DNA of 64,000 nucleotides from Hyphomonadaceae bacterium UBA1849 (GCA_002338565.1 DDIN01000008.1:1612403-1676402), one strand, 5' to 3'; shown: positions 40,696 to 49,570, numbered from the stretch's first letter. Notes: generated by a model from the sequence alone, not told the origin. A program made the numbers and translations.

Positions 40696-41877
40696 TTAGA
40701 CGCGCTCGACACACATTGCGATGCCTTCGCCGCCGCCAATGCAGAGGGACGCAACGCCTTTGGTCTTGTTCTGCTGCTCAAGCGCAGAGATCAGCGTGAC
40801 GAGAACGCGTGCACCGGATGCGCCGATCGGGTGACCGAGGGCACATGCGCCGCCATTCACGTTCAGCTTGTCGTGGCTGATGCCGAGCTCTTTCATTGCG
40901 ATCATAGGAACAACCGCGAAGGCTTCGTTCACTTCCCACAGCTCGACGTCGTCTTTTGACCAGCCAGCTTTTGTGAGTGCTTTTTCCATCGCTGGAACAG
41001 GCGCAGTCGTGAAGTATTCAGGCTCGTGAGAGTGAGACGCTGAAGAGACGATTGTTGCGATTGGCTTGAGGCCGCGCTTTTCAGCTTCGGACTGCTTCAT
41101 CAGGACGAGCGCAGCCGCGCCATCAGAGATCGCAGACGCGTTCGCCGCTGTTACTGTACCGTCTTTGTTGAAGGCAGGGCGCAGTGTCGGGATTTTGTCC
41201 GGGCGAGCAGATTTAGGTAGCTCGTCCTGGTCAACTGTCGTTTCGCCTTTACGGGTTTTCACGACAACCGGTGTAATCTCACGTTTGAAGCGGCCTTGCT
41301 CGGTCGCTTCCTGTGCGCGGCGGAGTGTTTCCAGAGCGTACTCGTCCTGCGCTTCGCGTGTGAACTGGTACTTTTCAGCGATCATGTCAGCGAATTTGCC
41401 CATTGGCTGGTTCGCATACGCATCTTCAAGGCCGTCTGTCGCCATATGGTCACGTGTTACAGCTGCGCCGTATTTGTGACCTTTGCGAAGGTCGATCATG
41501 TGCGGAGCGTTTGTCATGCTCTCCATACCGCCGGCGACAACAATGTCAGCCTGACCGGAAAGGATAGACGACGCGCCCATGACAGCAGCTTGCATACCGG
41601 AGCCACACATCTTGTTAACTGTTGTAGATTCAGGGTGCTTGCCGAGTTCTGCTTTGATCGCAGCCTGACGTGCAGGGGCCTGACCCTGACCGCCCGGAAG
41701 GCAGTTGCCCATAATAACTTCCTGAACGTCTTCACCTTTCAGGCCGGCTTCTTCAACAGCAGCTTTGATCGCCAGAGCGCCAAGCTCGTTCGCTGAGAAA
41801 CCTGAAAGTTCGCCCAGAAGGCCACCCATAGGGGTGCGGGCCATGCCAACAATTACGACCGGATCTGAAGTGCTCAT
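40696..41877 (-). CDS. Acetyl-CoA C-acetyltransferase (thiolase)
   Basis: A 393-residue thiolase. The acyl-accepting cysteine is Cys91 in NKMCGSGMQAA. The second motif NVNGGACALGHPIGASGAR and the final CIGGGEGIAMCVERV hold the catalytic His and Cys. It condenses two acetyl-CoA (or the reverse), for polyhydroxybutyrate or fatty-acid degradation. No phaB or other partner gene is adjacent. The ATG follows GAGGAGG, a very strong ribosome site, consistent with high expression. Confidence 0.95.
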   Translation of the reverse strand: MSTSDPVVIVGMARTPMGGLLGELSGFSANELGALAIKAAVEEAGLKGEDVQEVIMGNCLPGGQGQAPARQAAIKAELGKHPESTTVNKMCGSGMQAAVMGASSILSGQADIVVAGGMESMTNAPHMIDLRKGHKYGAAVTRDHMATDGLEDAYANQPMGKFADMIAEKYQFTREAQDEYALETLRRAQEATEQGRFKREITPVVVKTRKGETTVDQDELPKSARPDKIPTLRPAFNKDGTVTAANASAISDGAAALVLMKQSEAEKRGLKPIATIVSSASHSHEPEYFTTAPVPAMEKALTKAGWSKDDVELWEVNEAFAVVPMIAMKELGISHDKLNVNGGACALGHPIGASGARVLVTLISALEQQNKTKGVASLCIGGGEGIAMCVERV

Positions 41878-41980
41878 GGTCGTGTCCTCCTCGTTACATC
41901 TCGTAAACTTAGTATATGGCGAGGAGTTGTGCGAGGTTAACCAGAGCGCGTCAAGACGTTTTATTGCAGGTGCGAAAACC

Positions 41981-43039
41981 CTAGTCGCCTAATAAAGCCG
42001 GGCCCATGCCTGGTCGAACTTGTTCGTTTTCAAGGCTGTACATGCCGAGAGATGTTGCCCAATCCCAGTAGCACCAGCCGATTCCATACTGTTCCGCAGT
42101 GCGGCGAATATGGCGCGTCCAATTGGCGCGGTCGGCGTCTGGCACCTCTTCATACACTCCGAACTCGCCCAGAAACACGGGCATTCCGATGCGTTGGCCA
42201 TACTCTGCGGCAGCTGCGAAGTGGGAGATCACGTCTTCGCGTTCGGATTGTGAGCCCCAGGTCCGGCCAAGCGGCATAGGTTCATACGCCCATGGCGCGC
42301 CCTGATGGGTGAATTCAAACGGGCTGTAATAGTGGAATGTGACCATGGCGCGTGGGTCGTGTGGCGGGTTGGTCGGGACGAGACCTTCCAGATTGCCCCA
42401 CTGGCCACCGCCAAGAATAACCCAGCGGTTCGGGTTCGTTTCCCGAATGATAGAGAGGATGTCACGGTTCATCTGATCGATCCGGCGAAAGGTCAGATTG
42501 GTGTGCGGCTCGTTCAGCACTTCGAAGTAAAGACCGTCCGGCCAGCTGGCATAGCGTTCGGCAATCTGCTCCCAGAAGGCATAAAGGCGGGGCAGGTGTC
42601 GGTCCGGGTTTTCATTCACTTCTTCATAATGGTGAACATCAATGATGACCTGAAGACCGGCGGCGAGCGCCTGCGCGGCGACGGTATCGACCCGGCGGAA
42701 GAAGAGCTGGTCGATCTCATATGGTGCGCGGGACTTGGCATGTGCGGACCATTTGACCGGAATGCGGACAGTATCGAAGCCCAGTTCGCGGATCATGTGC
42801 AGATCACGCTCGCGGATCACATAGCCCCAATCGCCTTCATTATCGGCTTCCAGAGCGCCGCCAAGATTGACGCATTGCTGGATTGGGGAGGTGCTGATCT
42901 CGGTCGTGCGCGGGCGCAGCTGCGCCTCCTGCCGCGCTGGCATGGCATCGGACCTGGGGGCGGAAAGTGACATGAAGGTCAGGCCCATCGCCGCAGCGAT
43001 AAGAATACCGCACAAAACGAGCCAGATTGTACGTGTCAT
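41981..43039 (-). CDS. Glycoside hydrolase family 5 (cellulase-like), membrane-anchored or secreted
   Basis: A 352-residue GH5 enzyme. Residues 6-26 form a signal or anchor helix. The barrel has the family core: DTVRIPVKW, VIIDVHHYEE, the acid/base Glu177 in VLNEPH, and the nucleophile Glu292 in FLGEFGVY. TFHYYSPFEFTHQG includes the usual HxY. It should cleave beta-1,4-glucan or a related polysaccharide in the periplasm or outside. Length is normal with no carbohydrate-binding module. It is a single gene; the thiolase gene starts 103 bp downstream on the same strand. Confidence 0.92.
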   Translation of the reverse strand: MTRTIWLVLCGILIAAAMGLTFMSLSAPRSDAMPARQEAQLRPRTTEISTSPIQQCVNLGGALEADNEGDWGYVIRERDLHMIRELGFDTVRIPVKWSAHAKSRAPYEIDQLFFRRVDTVAAQALAAGLQVIIDVHHYEEVNENPDRHLPRLYAFWEQIAERYASWPDGLYFEVLNEPHTNLTFRRIDQMNRDILSIIRETNPNRWVILGGGQWGNLEGLVPTNPPHDPRAMVTFHYYSPFEFTHQGAPWAYEPMPLGRTWGSQSEREDVISHFAAAAEYGQRIGMPVFLGEFGVYEEVPDADRANWTRHIRRTAEQYGIGWCYWDWATSLGMYSLENEQVRPGMGPALLGD

Positions 43040-43181
43040 GTCGGTATTTCCTTCCTCACCCGTATGTCCTGGGCCGGAAGGTACAGCAAATGTGCCGCCG
43101 TTTACTTAACACGAACGGTAAATTCGCAGCAGAACCGCGCAAGTTCTTTTGCGCTGCAGCAAGATGGGTGGCGATAGGCAC

Positions 43182-43209
43182 AAAAAAGAGCCGCTCGAGT
43201 GAGCGGCTC
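43182..43209 (-). terminator. Terminator of the small secreted-protein gene
   Basis: The 9-bp stem GAGCCGCTC/GAGCGGCTC (43188-43196 with 43201-43209) has an A run on the plus strand (43182-43187), giving six T on the minus strand. Confidence 0.88.
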
Positions 43210-43235
43210 AGGGGAGTGCACTGAATTCTTAGGGA

Positions 43236-43538
43236 CTAATTCAGTGAGGCGTTACATTCGGTAATTTCGTCTTCCGTCAGCGGGTCGGTGTTTGTGCCGA
43301 AGGCGTTGATCGGGCCGAGTTCTTCGACAACACGCTTACAGACGCGAACCGTTGCTGTGCGGCGGTTGAGTACGGCTTCGCACGTATCTGCCTCGCAAAT
43401 CCAGATGGCATCATAAGCTGCGATGCGCGTTGTTTCTTCAACGGGTGTCTGGAGTTCAGCGGTGAAAAGCGTGGAGGCGGCAGCAGGCATGGCTGCGAGT
43501 GCAGTGGCTGCGAACAGAGTGGCAAAACGAAACATCAT
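43236..43538 (-). CDS. Small secreted protein (CC_3452-like)
   Basis: A 100-residue protein with a signal peptide (about 1-21, AAA-S). The mature region has WICEADTCEA, RTATVRVCKRVVEELGPINAFG and a final ITECNASLN; four cysteines probably form two disulfides. The VCKRV-GP-AFG...C pattern resembles a small alphaproteobacterial family labelled CC_3452. The function is unknown. It has its own terminator and is upstream of the GH5 gene on the same strand. Confidence 0.75.
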   Translation of the reverse strand: MMFRFATLFAATALAAMPAAASTLFTAELQTPVEETTRIAAYDAIWICEADTCEAVLNRRTATVRVCKRVVEELGPINAFGTNTDPLTEDEITECNASLN

Positions 43539-43995
43539 AAATCGATCCCATCATGCGATTTGGTGTTGAGACCTGTATATAGGAGGACTGAACAATCTGT
43601 CCATAATTTAGTGAACAGCGTTCTCTAAAATGACGCAGGTGCGAAATTGCGCTGATTTGTTTAGGCTTTTCCTCATAAATGAGGCGCCTCAGAGGCAAAA
43701 TACCGTATCCGCCGCGGTCACGAATGCGTGAGACTGGAGCGGTATTCCGCAAGAGAATATAAATTTGAAATATTATGCTCCCCTAATTGGGGAATTTGGG
43801 GTTGATATGCCTTTCCAAGTATTTGATCGTCGTTTCATTGGATGAATTTTGCAAACTTGCAGTTTCGATGCAAATTTAATGCAAATAATCGAGACTTTTC
43901 ATTTGATCTGTGCTTTAAGCCGCGCCTCGTCAGCACTGATTTAAAGCGTGCTGCACTTACCCCATAATTCTATAAATAATGTCTGGGTCTAGACC
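43539..43995. other. 457-bp AT-rich region without a convincing gene
   Basis: The stretch holds a palindrome-like dyad TCCCC-TAATT-GGGGA (43779-43793), then a 12-codon frame at 43807-43845 after GGGG that is too short to call. It also has several direct AT-rich tracts. The dyad may be an operator for the gene at 43996. No RNA gene is recognised. Confidence 0.4.
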
Positions 43996-44355
43996 TTGCC
44001 TGAGCACACGATTTTGAAATCCCGCGAATACCGACAAATTATTTCATTCCTGACCAGCATAATCGATCAGTCATTCCTGAGTGAGAAAGACATGCTGCTT
44101 TCCGCAGAGGGCGCGCCGGATGATCGCCAGAAGGCCGAGCTGGCGGAGCTGCGTGAACGGCGGGACTCGGCGTATATTGTGTTGGAAAAGGTTCTTGAGG
44201 TCGTCCTTAAGGAACTCTCGGAGACTGAAGCCGATGACGGCGCGGCCCCGGACAAAGACGCGATGTCGTCTCTGACCGAGATCGTGTTTCCTGACGATGC
44301 AAAATGCCTGCTTCTCAAACGCGAATTCAAAGACGAACTTTCCAAGCTGAACTAG
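43996..44355 (+). CDS. Small helical hypothetical protein
   Basis: A 119-residue soluble protein from TTG 43996; an ATG at 44091 is an alternative start, but the upstream residues (PEHTILKSREYRQIISFL) look like real protein. It is strongly helical, with charged heptad-like stretches (ELAELRERRDSAYIVLEKVLEVVLKEL) that could form a coiled coil. It ends with LTEIVFPDDAKCLLLKREF. No family is recognised. It precedes the VOC protein gene by about 100 bp. Confidence 0.6.
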   Translation: MPEHTILKSREYRQIISFLTSIIDQSFLSEKDMLLSAEGAPDDRQKAELAELRERRDSAYIVLEKVLEVVLKELSETEADDGAAPDKDAMSSLTEIVFPDDAKCLLLKREFKDELSKLN

Positions 44356-44457
44356 TGACCGCTCACGCTGCGTTGACGGTTTAAAGCTTGCAGGGCGCGC
44401 CGTGACGTGCAGGGTGTCGGAAACGACCTCGGCAGTATGTTTTACGGGAAATTCGCC

Positions 44458-45309
44458 ATGCTAACTAACGCGCTCGATCATTTCGTCATACTTGTTCCGG
44501 ATGCCGAAGCCGCCGCCGACAAGTATGGCCTGTTGCTCGGCCGCGAATGTGACTGGAAGCATCATAACCCAGCCGACGGCACCACGACCGCGGTCTTCTT
44601 TCTAGGTAATACCAGCGTTGAGTTGCTCGGCCCTTCAGGAGATGGTCCCGTCGGTGCGCGTATCCGCGAAATCCTCGGTGACAAGCCGGGAGCATTGACC
44701 ACGTTGGTCTTCAATACCGATGACATCCACGAAACCCATTATACCGCGAGCCGTCGTGGGCTGCGTCCTGAAGAGATTGTCGGCCAGTCGGCAACGTATA
44801 ATGGACTGACACGCAGCTGGTCACGTTTTCGTTGCGGCGACCCGCTTTTCGGTGATGTAAAGGTTTTCATGCTTTCCAATACCGAAGGCGTGAAGGTCGT
44901 CATTCCGCCTCGCGCAGGCGCTGCGACCCGGGTAGACCATATCGTGCTGAACACTGGAAATCCCGAGCGGACAATGGCGGCCTATGGCGCCAAGCTCGAC
45001 CTGCGGCTCGCATTGGACCGCACCAATGAGAAATGGGGTGCGCGCTTTATTTTCTTCCGCACGCATGACCTGACGATTGAGGTGGTGCAGCGTCTCGATG
45101 GCAGCATGTCAGCTGAGGACAAAGATCATCTCTGGGGCGTTACCTATGAGGTGAATGATCTGGATGATGCGCATACAAGGCTCACGGTTGCGGGCGTTCA
45201 GGTATCTGAAGTCCGTAAGGGTCGCAAGGCCGGAACGCGCGTTATGAGCGTGAAAAGTCATGACCTCGGCATCCCGACGCTGCTGCTCGATAATAAGGGC
45301 GAGCGCTGA
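44458..45309 (+). CDS. VOC-superfamily protein (tandem glyoxalase-like domains)
   Basis: A 283-residue protein from ATG 44458 (MLTNALDHFVILV), preceded by GGGAA; longer starts at 44437 and 44407 are possible. Two vicinal-oxygen-chelate modules are visible: ALDHFVILVPDAEAAADKYG (His at the first strand) and RVDHIVLNTGNPERTMAAYGAKL. Metal-ligand candidates are the strand histidines and a C-terminal-half Glu (LTIEVVQRL). It resembles glyoxalase-like domains acting on lactoylglutathione-type or aromatic substrates; the substrate is unknown. It lies just upstream of leuD, where leuC would often be. Confidence 0.82.
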   Translation: MLTNALDHFVILVPDAEAAADKYGLLLGRECDWKHHNPADGTTTAVFFLGNTSVELLGPSGDGPVGARIREILGDKPGALTTLVFNTDDIHETHYTASRRGLRPEEIVGQSATYNGLTRSWSRFRCGDPLFGDVKVFMLSNTEGVKVVIPPRAGAATRVDHIVLNTGNPERTMAAYGAKLDLRLALDRTNEKWGARFIFFRTHDLTIEVVQRLDGSMSAEDKDHLWGVTYEVNDLDDAHTRLTVAGVQVSEVRKGRKAGTRVMSVKSHDLGIPTLLLDNKGER

Positions 45310-45362
45310 CTTCTCCTAAAAGGGAATTGATCTTCGCGTGGATTGCGGCCTAAAAGGCGCAC

Positions 45363-45974
45363 ATGGAAGCGTTTAAGACACTCACGGGCCCAGCAGCCCC
45401 ACTCCGCATGAGCAATGTCGACACCGACATGATCATCCCGAAACAGTTCCTGAAAACGACGGAACGCACCGGCCTCTCGCGTGGCTTGTTCTTCGAGCTG
45501 AAGACAAATGCGGACGGCAGCCCGAACCCGGACTTCGTTCTGAACCGCGACGAATACAAGGACGCGAGCATTCTGATTGCTGGCGCTAACTTCGGCTGCG
45601 GATCCTCGCGCGAGCATGCGCCATGGGCTCTGCTCGATCAGGGTATTCGTTGTGTGATCGCGCCAAGCTTTGCGGATATCTTCTATAATAACTGCTTCAA
45701 GAACGGCATTCTGCCGATCGCTCTGCCGCAGTCCATCGTCGAGAAAATGATGGACGAGGCAAACGGTGGCAATCACATCTTCACGGTCGATCTCGAGAAC
45801 ATGAAGGTCACACTGCCGGACGGCGAAGTGGTTGAGTTTGATCTTGATGGATCGCGCCGCCACAACCTGCTGGAAGGCCTCGACGATATCGGCCTGACAC
45901 TTCAGGCTGAGGGGCGGATTTCCGAGTTCGAGACACGCCGCAAGCTCGCAACACCATGGTTGGAGCGCGCATAA
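45363..45974 (+). CDS. leuD: 3-isopropylmalate dehydratase small subunit
   Basis: A 203-residue subunit of isopropylmalate isomerase, which converts 2- to 3-isopropylmalate in leucine synthesis together with LeuC. NVDTDMIIPKQFLKTTERTG opens the protein, and NFGCGSSREHAPWAL and SFADIFYNNCFKNGILPI are diagnostic. The gene is followed with a 1-bp overlap by a chagasin-like lipoprotein gene and then leuB. leuC is not in the immediate neighbourhood. Confidence 0.96.
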   Translation: MEAFKTLTGPAAPLRMSNVDTDMIIPKQFLKTTERTGLSRGLFFELKTNADGSPNPDFVLNRDEYKDASILIAGANFGCGSSREHAPWALLDQGIRCVIAPSFADIFYNNCFKNGILPIALPQSIVEKMMDEANGGNHIFTVDLENMKVTLPDGEVVEFDLDGSRRHNLLEGLDDIGLTLQAEGRISEFETRRKLATPWLERA

Positions 45975-46411
45975 TGAAACGCCTGGTATCTTCGCTTTTC
46001 TTGGGTGCCGGGCTTTTTGTTAGCGGATGTGCGGTCAATACGCTGAATACCGATCCTGAAGTGCGTGGTCTTTCGGGCCAGATTTCACCGCAACGCCTGA
46101 CCGATCCTGCTTCAGGTTCTGGGGTGGTTCTGTCTGAGGGCAACCAGCTCATTCTCGAGCTGCGTTCGAATCCGACCACCGGCTATATGTGGTCTGTGCT
46201 TTCTGGCACGGATACAGGCGTGATGAGCCTCGTGAGCGAGGACTATATCGGCGATGACAATCCGCGCGGCATGGTCGGCGTAGGTGGGCAGACGGTGTTT
46301 GTCTTTAATGCTGAGCAGGTGGGTGAGACTACGCTGAGCCTTGGTTATGCGCGCTCGGGTCAGACGCCTGATGAGGCGCTTGATATCCACGTTTCGGTTA
46401 TTCCGCGCTAA
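45974..46411 (+). CDS. Lipoprotein with chagasin-type cysteine-protease inhibitor fold
   Basis: A 145-residue lipoprotein. The signal ends in the lipobox FVSGC, placing Cys19 as the acylated residue. The mature part has the loops of peptidase-inhibitor family I42: NPTTGYMW (the chagasin loop NPTTG), VGVGGQTVFVF (the glycine loop), and a late aromatic/Arg loop GYARSGQTPDEA. Such proteins block papain-like cysteine proteases. The ATG shares one base with the leuD stop, so expression is tied to leucine-pathway transcription. Anchoring in the envelope suggests protection against external proteases (for example in predation or host contact); that is inference. Confidence 0.8.
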   Translation: MKRLVSSLFLGAGLFVSGCAVNTLNTDPEVRGLSGQISPQRLTDPASGSGVVLSEGNQLILELRSNPTTGYMWSVLSGTDTGVMSLVSEDYIGDDNPRGMVGVGGQTVFVFNAEQVGETTLSLGYARSGQTPDEALDIHVSVIPR

Positions 46412-46605
46412 GCTACCTTTTTGAAAATCTGTTGCGTTCAGCGCGCTGCGAACCTGTGCGCAGGAGAAGTATTTCGCGCCAAATCCTGTTTTCTGGAAAA
46501 GAATTGCGGGGTTGCGACGCCGTGTTGCGTGCCAAGGTCTTGATTTTTGCCGCAAGCTGAGGCTCACAGGCGACTGGTATTTCTTCTAACCGACAGGCGC
46601 GCGCT

Positions 46606-47685
46606 ATGAGCCAGACACTTCTTCTTCTTCCAGGTGACGGTATTGGTCCTGAAGTCATCGAACAGACAGTTCGCGTGGCAGAAAAAGTGGCGCCGGATCT
46701 GAACCTTGAATACGGCGCAGTTGGCGGTGCGAGCTATGACGAATACGGCACGCCTCTGACAGAAGACACGCTGAACCGCGCTAAAGCCTCAAGTGCTGTC
46801 CTGATGGGCGCAGTCGGCGGCCCTAAATGGGATGGCGTCGAACGTCAGCACCGTCCGGAAGCTGGTCTTCTGGGCCTTCGTAAAGGGCTCGACACCTATG
46901 CTAACCTGCGTCCGGCGCTCTGCTTTTCTGCACTGGCTGATGCCTCTGCGCTGAAGCGCGAGCTGGTTGAGGGACTTGATATCCTGATCGTACGCGAGCT
47001 GGTTGGCGGTGTGTATTTCGGCCAGCCGAAAGGCATTGAAACACTGCCGGATGGTACGCGCCGCGGCTTTGACAATGCAGAATACTCGACACCGGAAATC
47101 CACCGTATCACGCGCGTTGCATTCGACATTGCGAAGGGCCGTGGAAACTTTGGTCGCAAATGGGGCGGTGTCTGCTCTGTTGAAAAATCCAATGTCATGG
47201 ATTCAGGCCTGCTCTGGAAACAGGAAGTTCAGGCGCTTTATGACGCCGAGCTGAAAGATATGGGCGTGCCGCTTCACCATATGCTGGCGGATGCCTGCGC
47301 GATGCAGCTGGTGCGTGAGCCGAAAGGCTTTGACGTCATCCTCGCAGACAATCTGTTCGGCGATATCCTGTCCGATGAGGCGTCTATGCTGACGGGTTCT
47401 ATCGGCATGCTGCCATCTGCGTCTCTGTCTGATGCGGGTAAGCCAGGCCTTTACGAGCCGGTTCATGGTTCCGCGCCGGATATTGCAGGGCAGGGCAAGG
47501 CAAACCCTGCGGCGGCTATCCTGTCGTTTGAGATGGCGCTTCGCTGGAGCCTTAACCGCTCCGACGCGGCTGACGAGATCACCCGCGCTGTTGGTCAGGC
47601 GCTTGAGAAGGGCGCGCGCACCGGTGATATCGGTGGTTCTATGAGCACGTCTCAAATGGGCGATGCCATCCTAGCGGAGCTGTAA
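46606..47685 (+). CDS. leuB: 3-isopropylmalate dehydrogenase
   Basis: A 359-residue NAD-dependent oxidative decarboxylase acting on 3-isopropylmalate, the third step of leucine synthesis. LLLPGDGIGPEVIEQ opens the fold. LLGLRKGLDTYANLRPA, DILIVRELVGGVYFGQPKG and SVEKSNVMDSGLLWKQE are typical, and VILADNLFGDILSDEASMLTGSIGMLPSASL holds the metal-binding Asp residues. GSAPDIAGQGKANP binds the NAD adenosine. It starts 194 bp after the chagasin gene. The 3' side has an 11-bp inverted repeat. Confidence 0.97.
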   Translation: MSQTLLLLPGDGIGPEVIEQTVRVAEKVAPDLNLEYGAVGGASYDEYGTPLTEDTLNRAKASSAVLMGAVGGPKWDGVERQHRPEAGLLGLRKGLDTYANLRPALCFSALADASALKRELVEGLDILIVRELVGGVYFGQPKGIETLPDGTRRGFDNAEYSTPEIHRITRVAFDIAKGRGNFGRKWGGVCSVEKSNVMDSGLLWKQEVQALYDAELKDMGVPLHHMLADACAMQLVREPKGFDVILADNLFGDILSDEASMLTGSIGMLPSASLSDAGKPGLYEPVHGSAPDIAGQGKANPAAAILSFEMALRWSLNRSDAADEITRAVGQALEKGARTGDIGGSMSTSQMGDAILAEL

Positions 47686-47700
47686 ATCGCACCTGACAGC

Positions 47701-47732
47701 TGACTGTCACCCTGACACAAAGGTGACAGTCA
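47701..47732. promoter_or_regulatory. Perfect inverted repeat, operator or leuB terminator
   Basis: TGACTGTCACC (47701-47711) and GGTGACAGTCA (47722-47732) form 11-bp perfect arms with a 10-base loop. A T-rich tract (about 47744-47751) follows about 12 bases later, late for a normal terminator. It lies ahead of the 47800 gene and the XRE regulator gene, so it may be their operator. Confidence 0.5.
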
Positions 47733-47799
47733 CGTCCGTGTCGTTCTTTTTCGGAAATGCTTGCTATAGCTCGATTGGTGGGATGAAAGGAGTTCCACC

Positions 47800-48228
47800 A
47801 TGACTAAAGAAAATACTGAAGATCAACCATTCCACATGTCGCTTAGCTGGGTGACATTTCCCTTTGTCTATAAGGGGCACCAAATTATTGCGCAGGCCTC
47901 GACCTGGTCTGGACAGTCACGCATCTGGCTTGACGATGAGGTTGTTAGCATGCAGCGCTCTTTCAGTCTCTCTGATGATCACACGATCAGTTTGCCGGAC
48001 GGCGAACAGATGACTGTCAGGCTTGCGCACAACTGGCACCTTTTCCTGTTCGCGGAGGCTTATGTTGATGGAGAGCGGATTTATTCGAGCAAAGCAGCCA
48101 GCCAGAAGAGTCAGCTCAAGACAGTCGGATTTTTGTTTCTAATTGGATTGGTCGCTGGCGTTCTTTCCTATCCACTCGGCAAAATCGTCGGCAGGTTTCT
48201 TCATGATGTCATGAGTGTGAGCTTCTGA
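47800..48228 (+). CDS. Tail-anchored hypothetical membrane protein, partner of the XRE regulator
   Basis: A 142-residue protein. Residues 1-105 form a soluble strand-rich domain (FVYKGHQIIAQASTWSGQSRIWLDDE; ISLPDGEQMTVRLAHNWHLFLFAEAYVDGERIY), followed by a single C-terminal membrane helix (about 110-133) and a short tail. No family is recognised. The ATG follows GGAGTTCC. Its stop is 2 bp before the start of the XRE regulator gene, and both proteins have a C-terminal helix, so they probably form a membrane-located regulatory pair. Confidence 0.7.
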   Translation: MTKENTEDQPFHMSLSWVTFPFVYKGHQIIAQASTWSGQSRIWLDDEVVSMQRSFSLSDDHTISLPDGEQMTVRLAHNWHLFLFAEAYVDGERIYSSKAASQKSQLKTVGFLFLIGLVAGVLSYPLGKIVGRFLHDVMSVSF

Positions 48229-48230
48229 TC

Positions 48231-48545
48231 ATGTTGCTCGTATCTGAAACGGTCAAAGACCTTCGCTCGCAAAACGGCTGGACGCAGCAACATCTGGCAG
48301 AGATCTGCGATGTCAGCGTGCGCACGATCCAGCGAGTGGAGAAGGATGGGGTTGCCTCGATGGAGACGACGCTTGCGCTCGCCAGCGTATTCAATGTCGA
48401 GAAGACCACATTGCTCATGGACAGTGTGCGCGAAAGCGGTGAGGCGACTGCGCAGCCGAAAACCTCGTGGGTGCATGGTGTGGCGGGGCTGGCGCTCTTC
48501 GTGCTGGGGCTTGGAGCGGGGGTGATGATCACCACCCTGTTTTAA
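48231..48545 (+). CDS. XRE-family regulator with C-terminal membrane helix
   Basis: A 104-residue protein. Residues 4-62 form a helix-turn-helix of the XRE/Cro type: VKDLRSQNGWTQQHLAEICDVS, then VRTIQRVEKDG and an ALASVFNV helix. Residues 80-103 (WVHGVAGLALFVLGLGAGVM) are a membrane helix. Membrane-tethered XRE proteins can regulate by sequestration. The adjacent upstream gene encodes a tail-anchored protein and the 11-bp dyad lies upstream, so autoregulation is plausible. It ends at a strong terminator. Confidence 0.85.
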   Translation: MLLVSETVKDLRSQNGWTQQHLAEICDVSVRTIQRVEKDGVASMETTLALASVFNVEKTTLLMDSVRESGEATAQPKTSWVHGVAGLALFVLGLGAGVMITTLF

Positions 48546-48566
48546 TGTAGCCTCAAATCATCAATA

Positions 48567-48590
48567 GGCGGCCACGGGGCCGCCTTTTTT
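48567..48590 (+). terminator. Terminator of the XRE regulator gene
   Basis: The 7-bp stem GGCGGCC/GGCCGCC (48567-48573 with 48578-48584), loop ACGG, is followed by six T. Confidence 0.92.
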
Positions 48591-48643
48591 CTGTCCGCAA
48601 TTCAAGGCACAGGCTAGACTAGTCGCGTGAGGGGACCGAACGC

Positions 48644-49504
48644 ATGAAGCCAGCCTATAAATCCATGAGAGAGCGCTTGCATGAGGCGCATGTCAGTCTG
48701 CGCGCGAAATGGGTGAAAGGGCCGTGGAGCCTCGGTGCCTATGAGTTTCTCTCTTTCGGCATAAAGCAAGCCTGGGCCTGCCTGTTTGGCGGCGCGATGC
48801 TGATGCTGCTGATGGGCACATATCTTTTCTATCCGGCTGATGCGCCAATCGGCCGGTTTGATTTCATCTTCCTCTGCGCACTGGCGATCCAGATCGGCAT
48901 GCTGATCTCAGGGCTGGAAAGCCTTGAAGAAGCCAAGGTCATCTTTGTCTTTCACGTGGTTGGCACGCTCATGGAGGTCTTCAAAACCGAGATGGGCTCA
49001 TGGGTATATCCGGAGCCTGCCTTCTTCCGCATTGGCGGTGTGCCGCTGTTTTCGGGATTCATGTATGCCTGTGTCGGCTCTTACATTGCGCGGGTCTGGC
49101 GGATATTCGATTTCCGATTCGACCGGTTCCCGCCGCTATGGGTGCAGGGTCTTCTGGCGCTTGCGGTCTATATCAACTTCTTCACCCATCATTTCACGGT
49201 CGATGTGCGGATTGGCCTCTATGTGGTGAGCGTGCTGATTTACGGGCCGAGCGTCATCTGGTTCAGACCGGATGAGAAGCACCGCCCGATGCCGCTTTTT
49301 ATCGGGCTGTTGCTCGTCGCGCTGTTTATCTGGTTTGCCGAGAATATCGCGACCTTTGCCCGTGCCTGGAGCTATCCGGGCCAAGAGGTTGAGTGGCATA
49401 TGGTGTCCCTGCAAAAGCTCGGTTCCTGGTATCTTCTGATGATTATCAGCTTCGTTCTGGTCGCCTTCGTACATATGCGGAAAAAGCCCGAAACTGAGGT
49501 TTAG
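48644..49504 (+). CDS. DUF817-family integral membrane protein
   Basis: A 286-residue protein with about eight membrane helices. The family-typical WSLGAYEFLSFGIKQAWAC, FVFHVVGTLMEVFKTEMGSWVYPE and FSGFMYACVGSYIARVWRIFDFRF segments identify DUF817 (PF05675). The function is unknown; the conserved acidic and aromatic residues lie near the membrane face. It is transcribed alone between the XRE terminator and the GDSL hydrolase gene, which follows on the same strand. Confidence 0.88.
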   Translation: MKPAYKSMRERLHEAHVSLRAKWVKGPWSLGAYEFLSFGIKQAWACLFGGAMLMLLMGTYLFYPADAPIGRFDFIFLCALAIQIGMLISGLESLEEAKVIFVFHVVGTLMEVFKTEMGSWVYPEPAFFRIGGVPLFSGFMYACVGSYIARVWRIFDFRFDRFPPLWVQGLLALAVYINFFTHHFTVDVRIGLYVVSVLIYGPSVIWFRPDEKHRPMPLFIGLLLVALFIWFAENIATFARAWSYPGQEVEWHMVSLQKLGSWYLLMIISFVLVAFVHMRKKPETEV

Positions 49505-49570
49505 TGCCTCTGGCCTGCTCCTGCGCCATTTGTCATAGTGCGCTCACATAATAATCGGGAGGAGGCGCAT

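Noticed and set aside
43807..43845. A 12-codon frame after GGGG
   Set aside because: Too short to support, with no attenuation structure or conserved context seen.
37530..47725. Shared 15-mer CCTGACACAAAGGTG at about 37530 and 47711
   Set aside because: Short and without matching flanks; probably chance, though the second copy lies in the loop and arm of a dyad.
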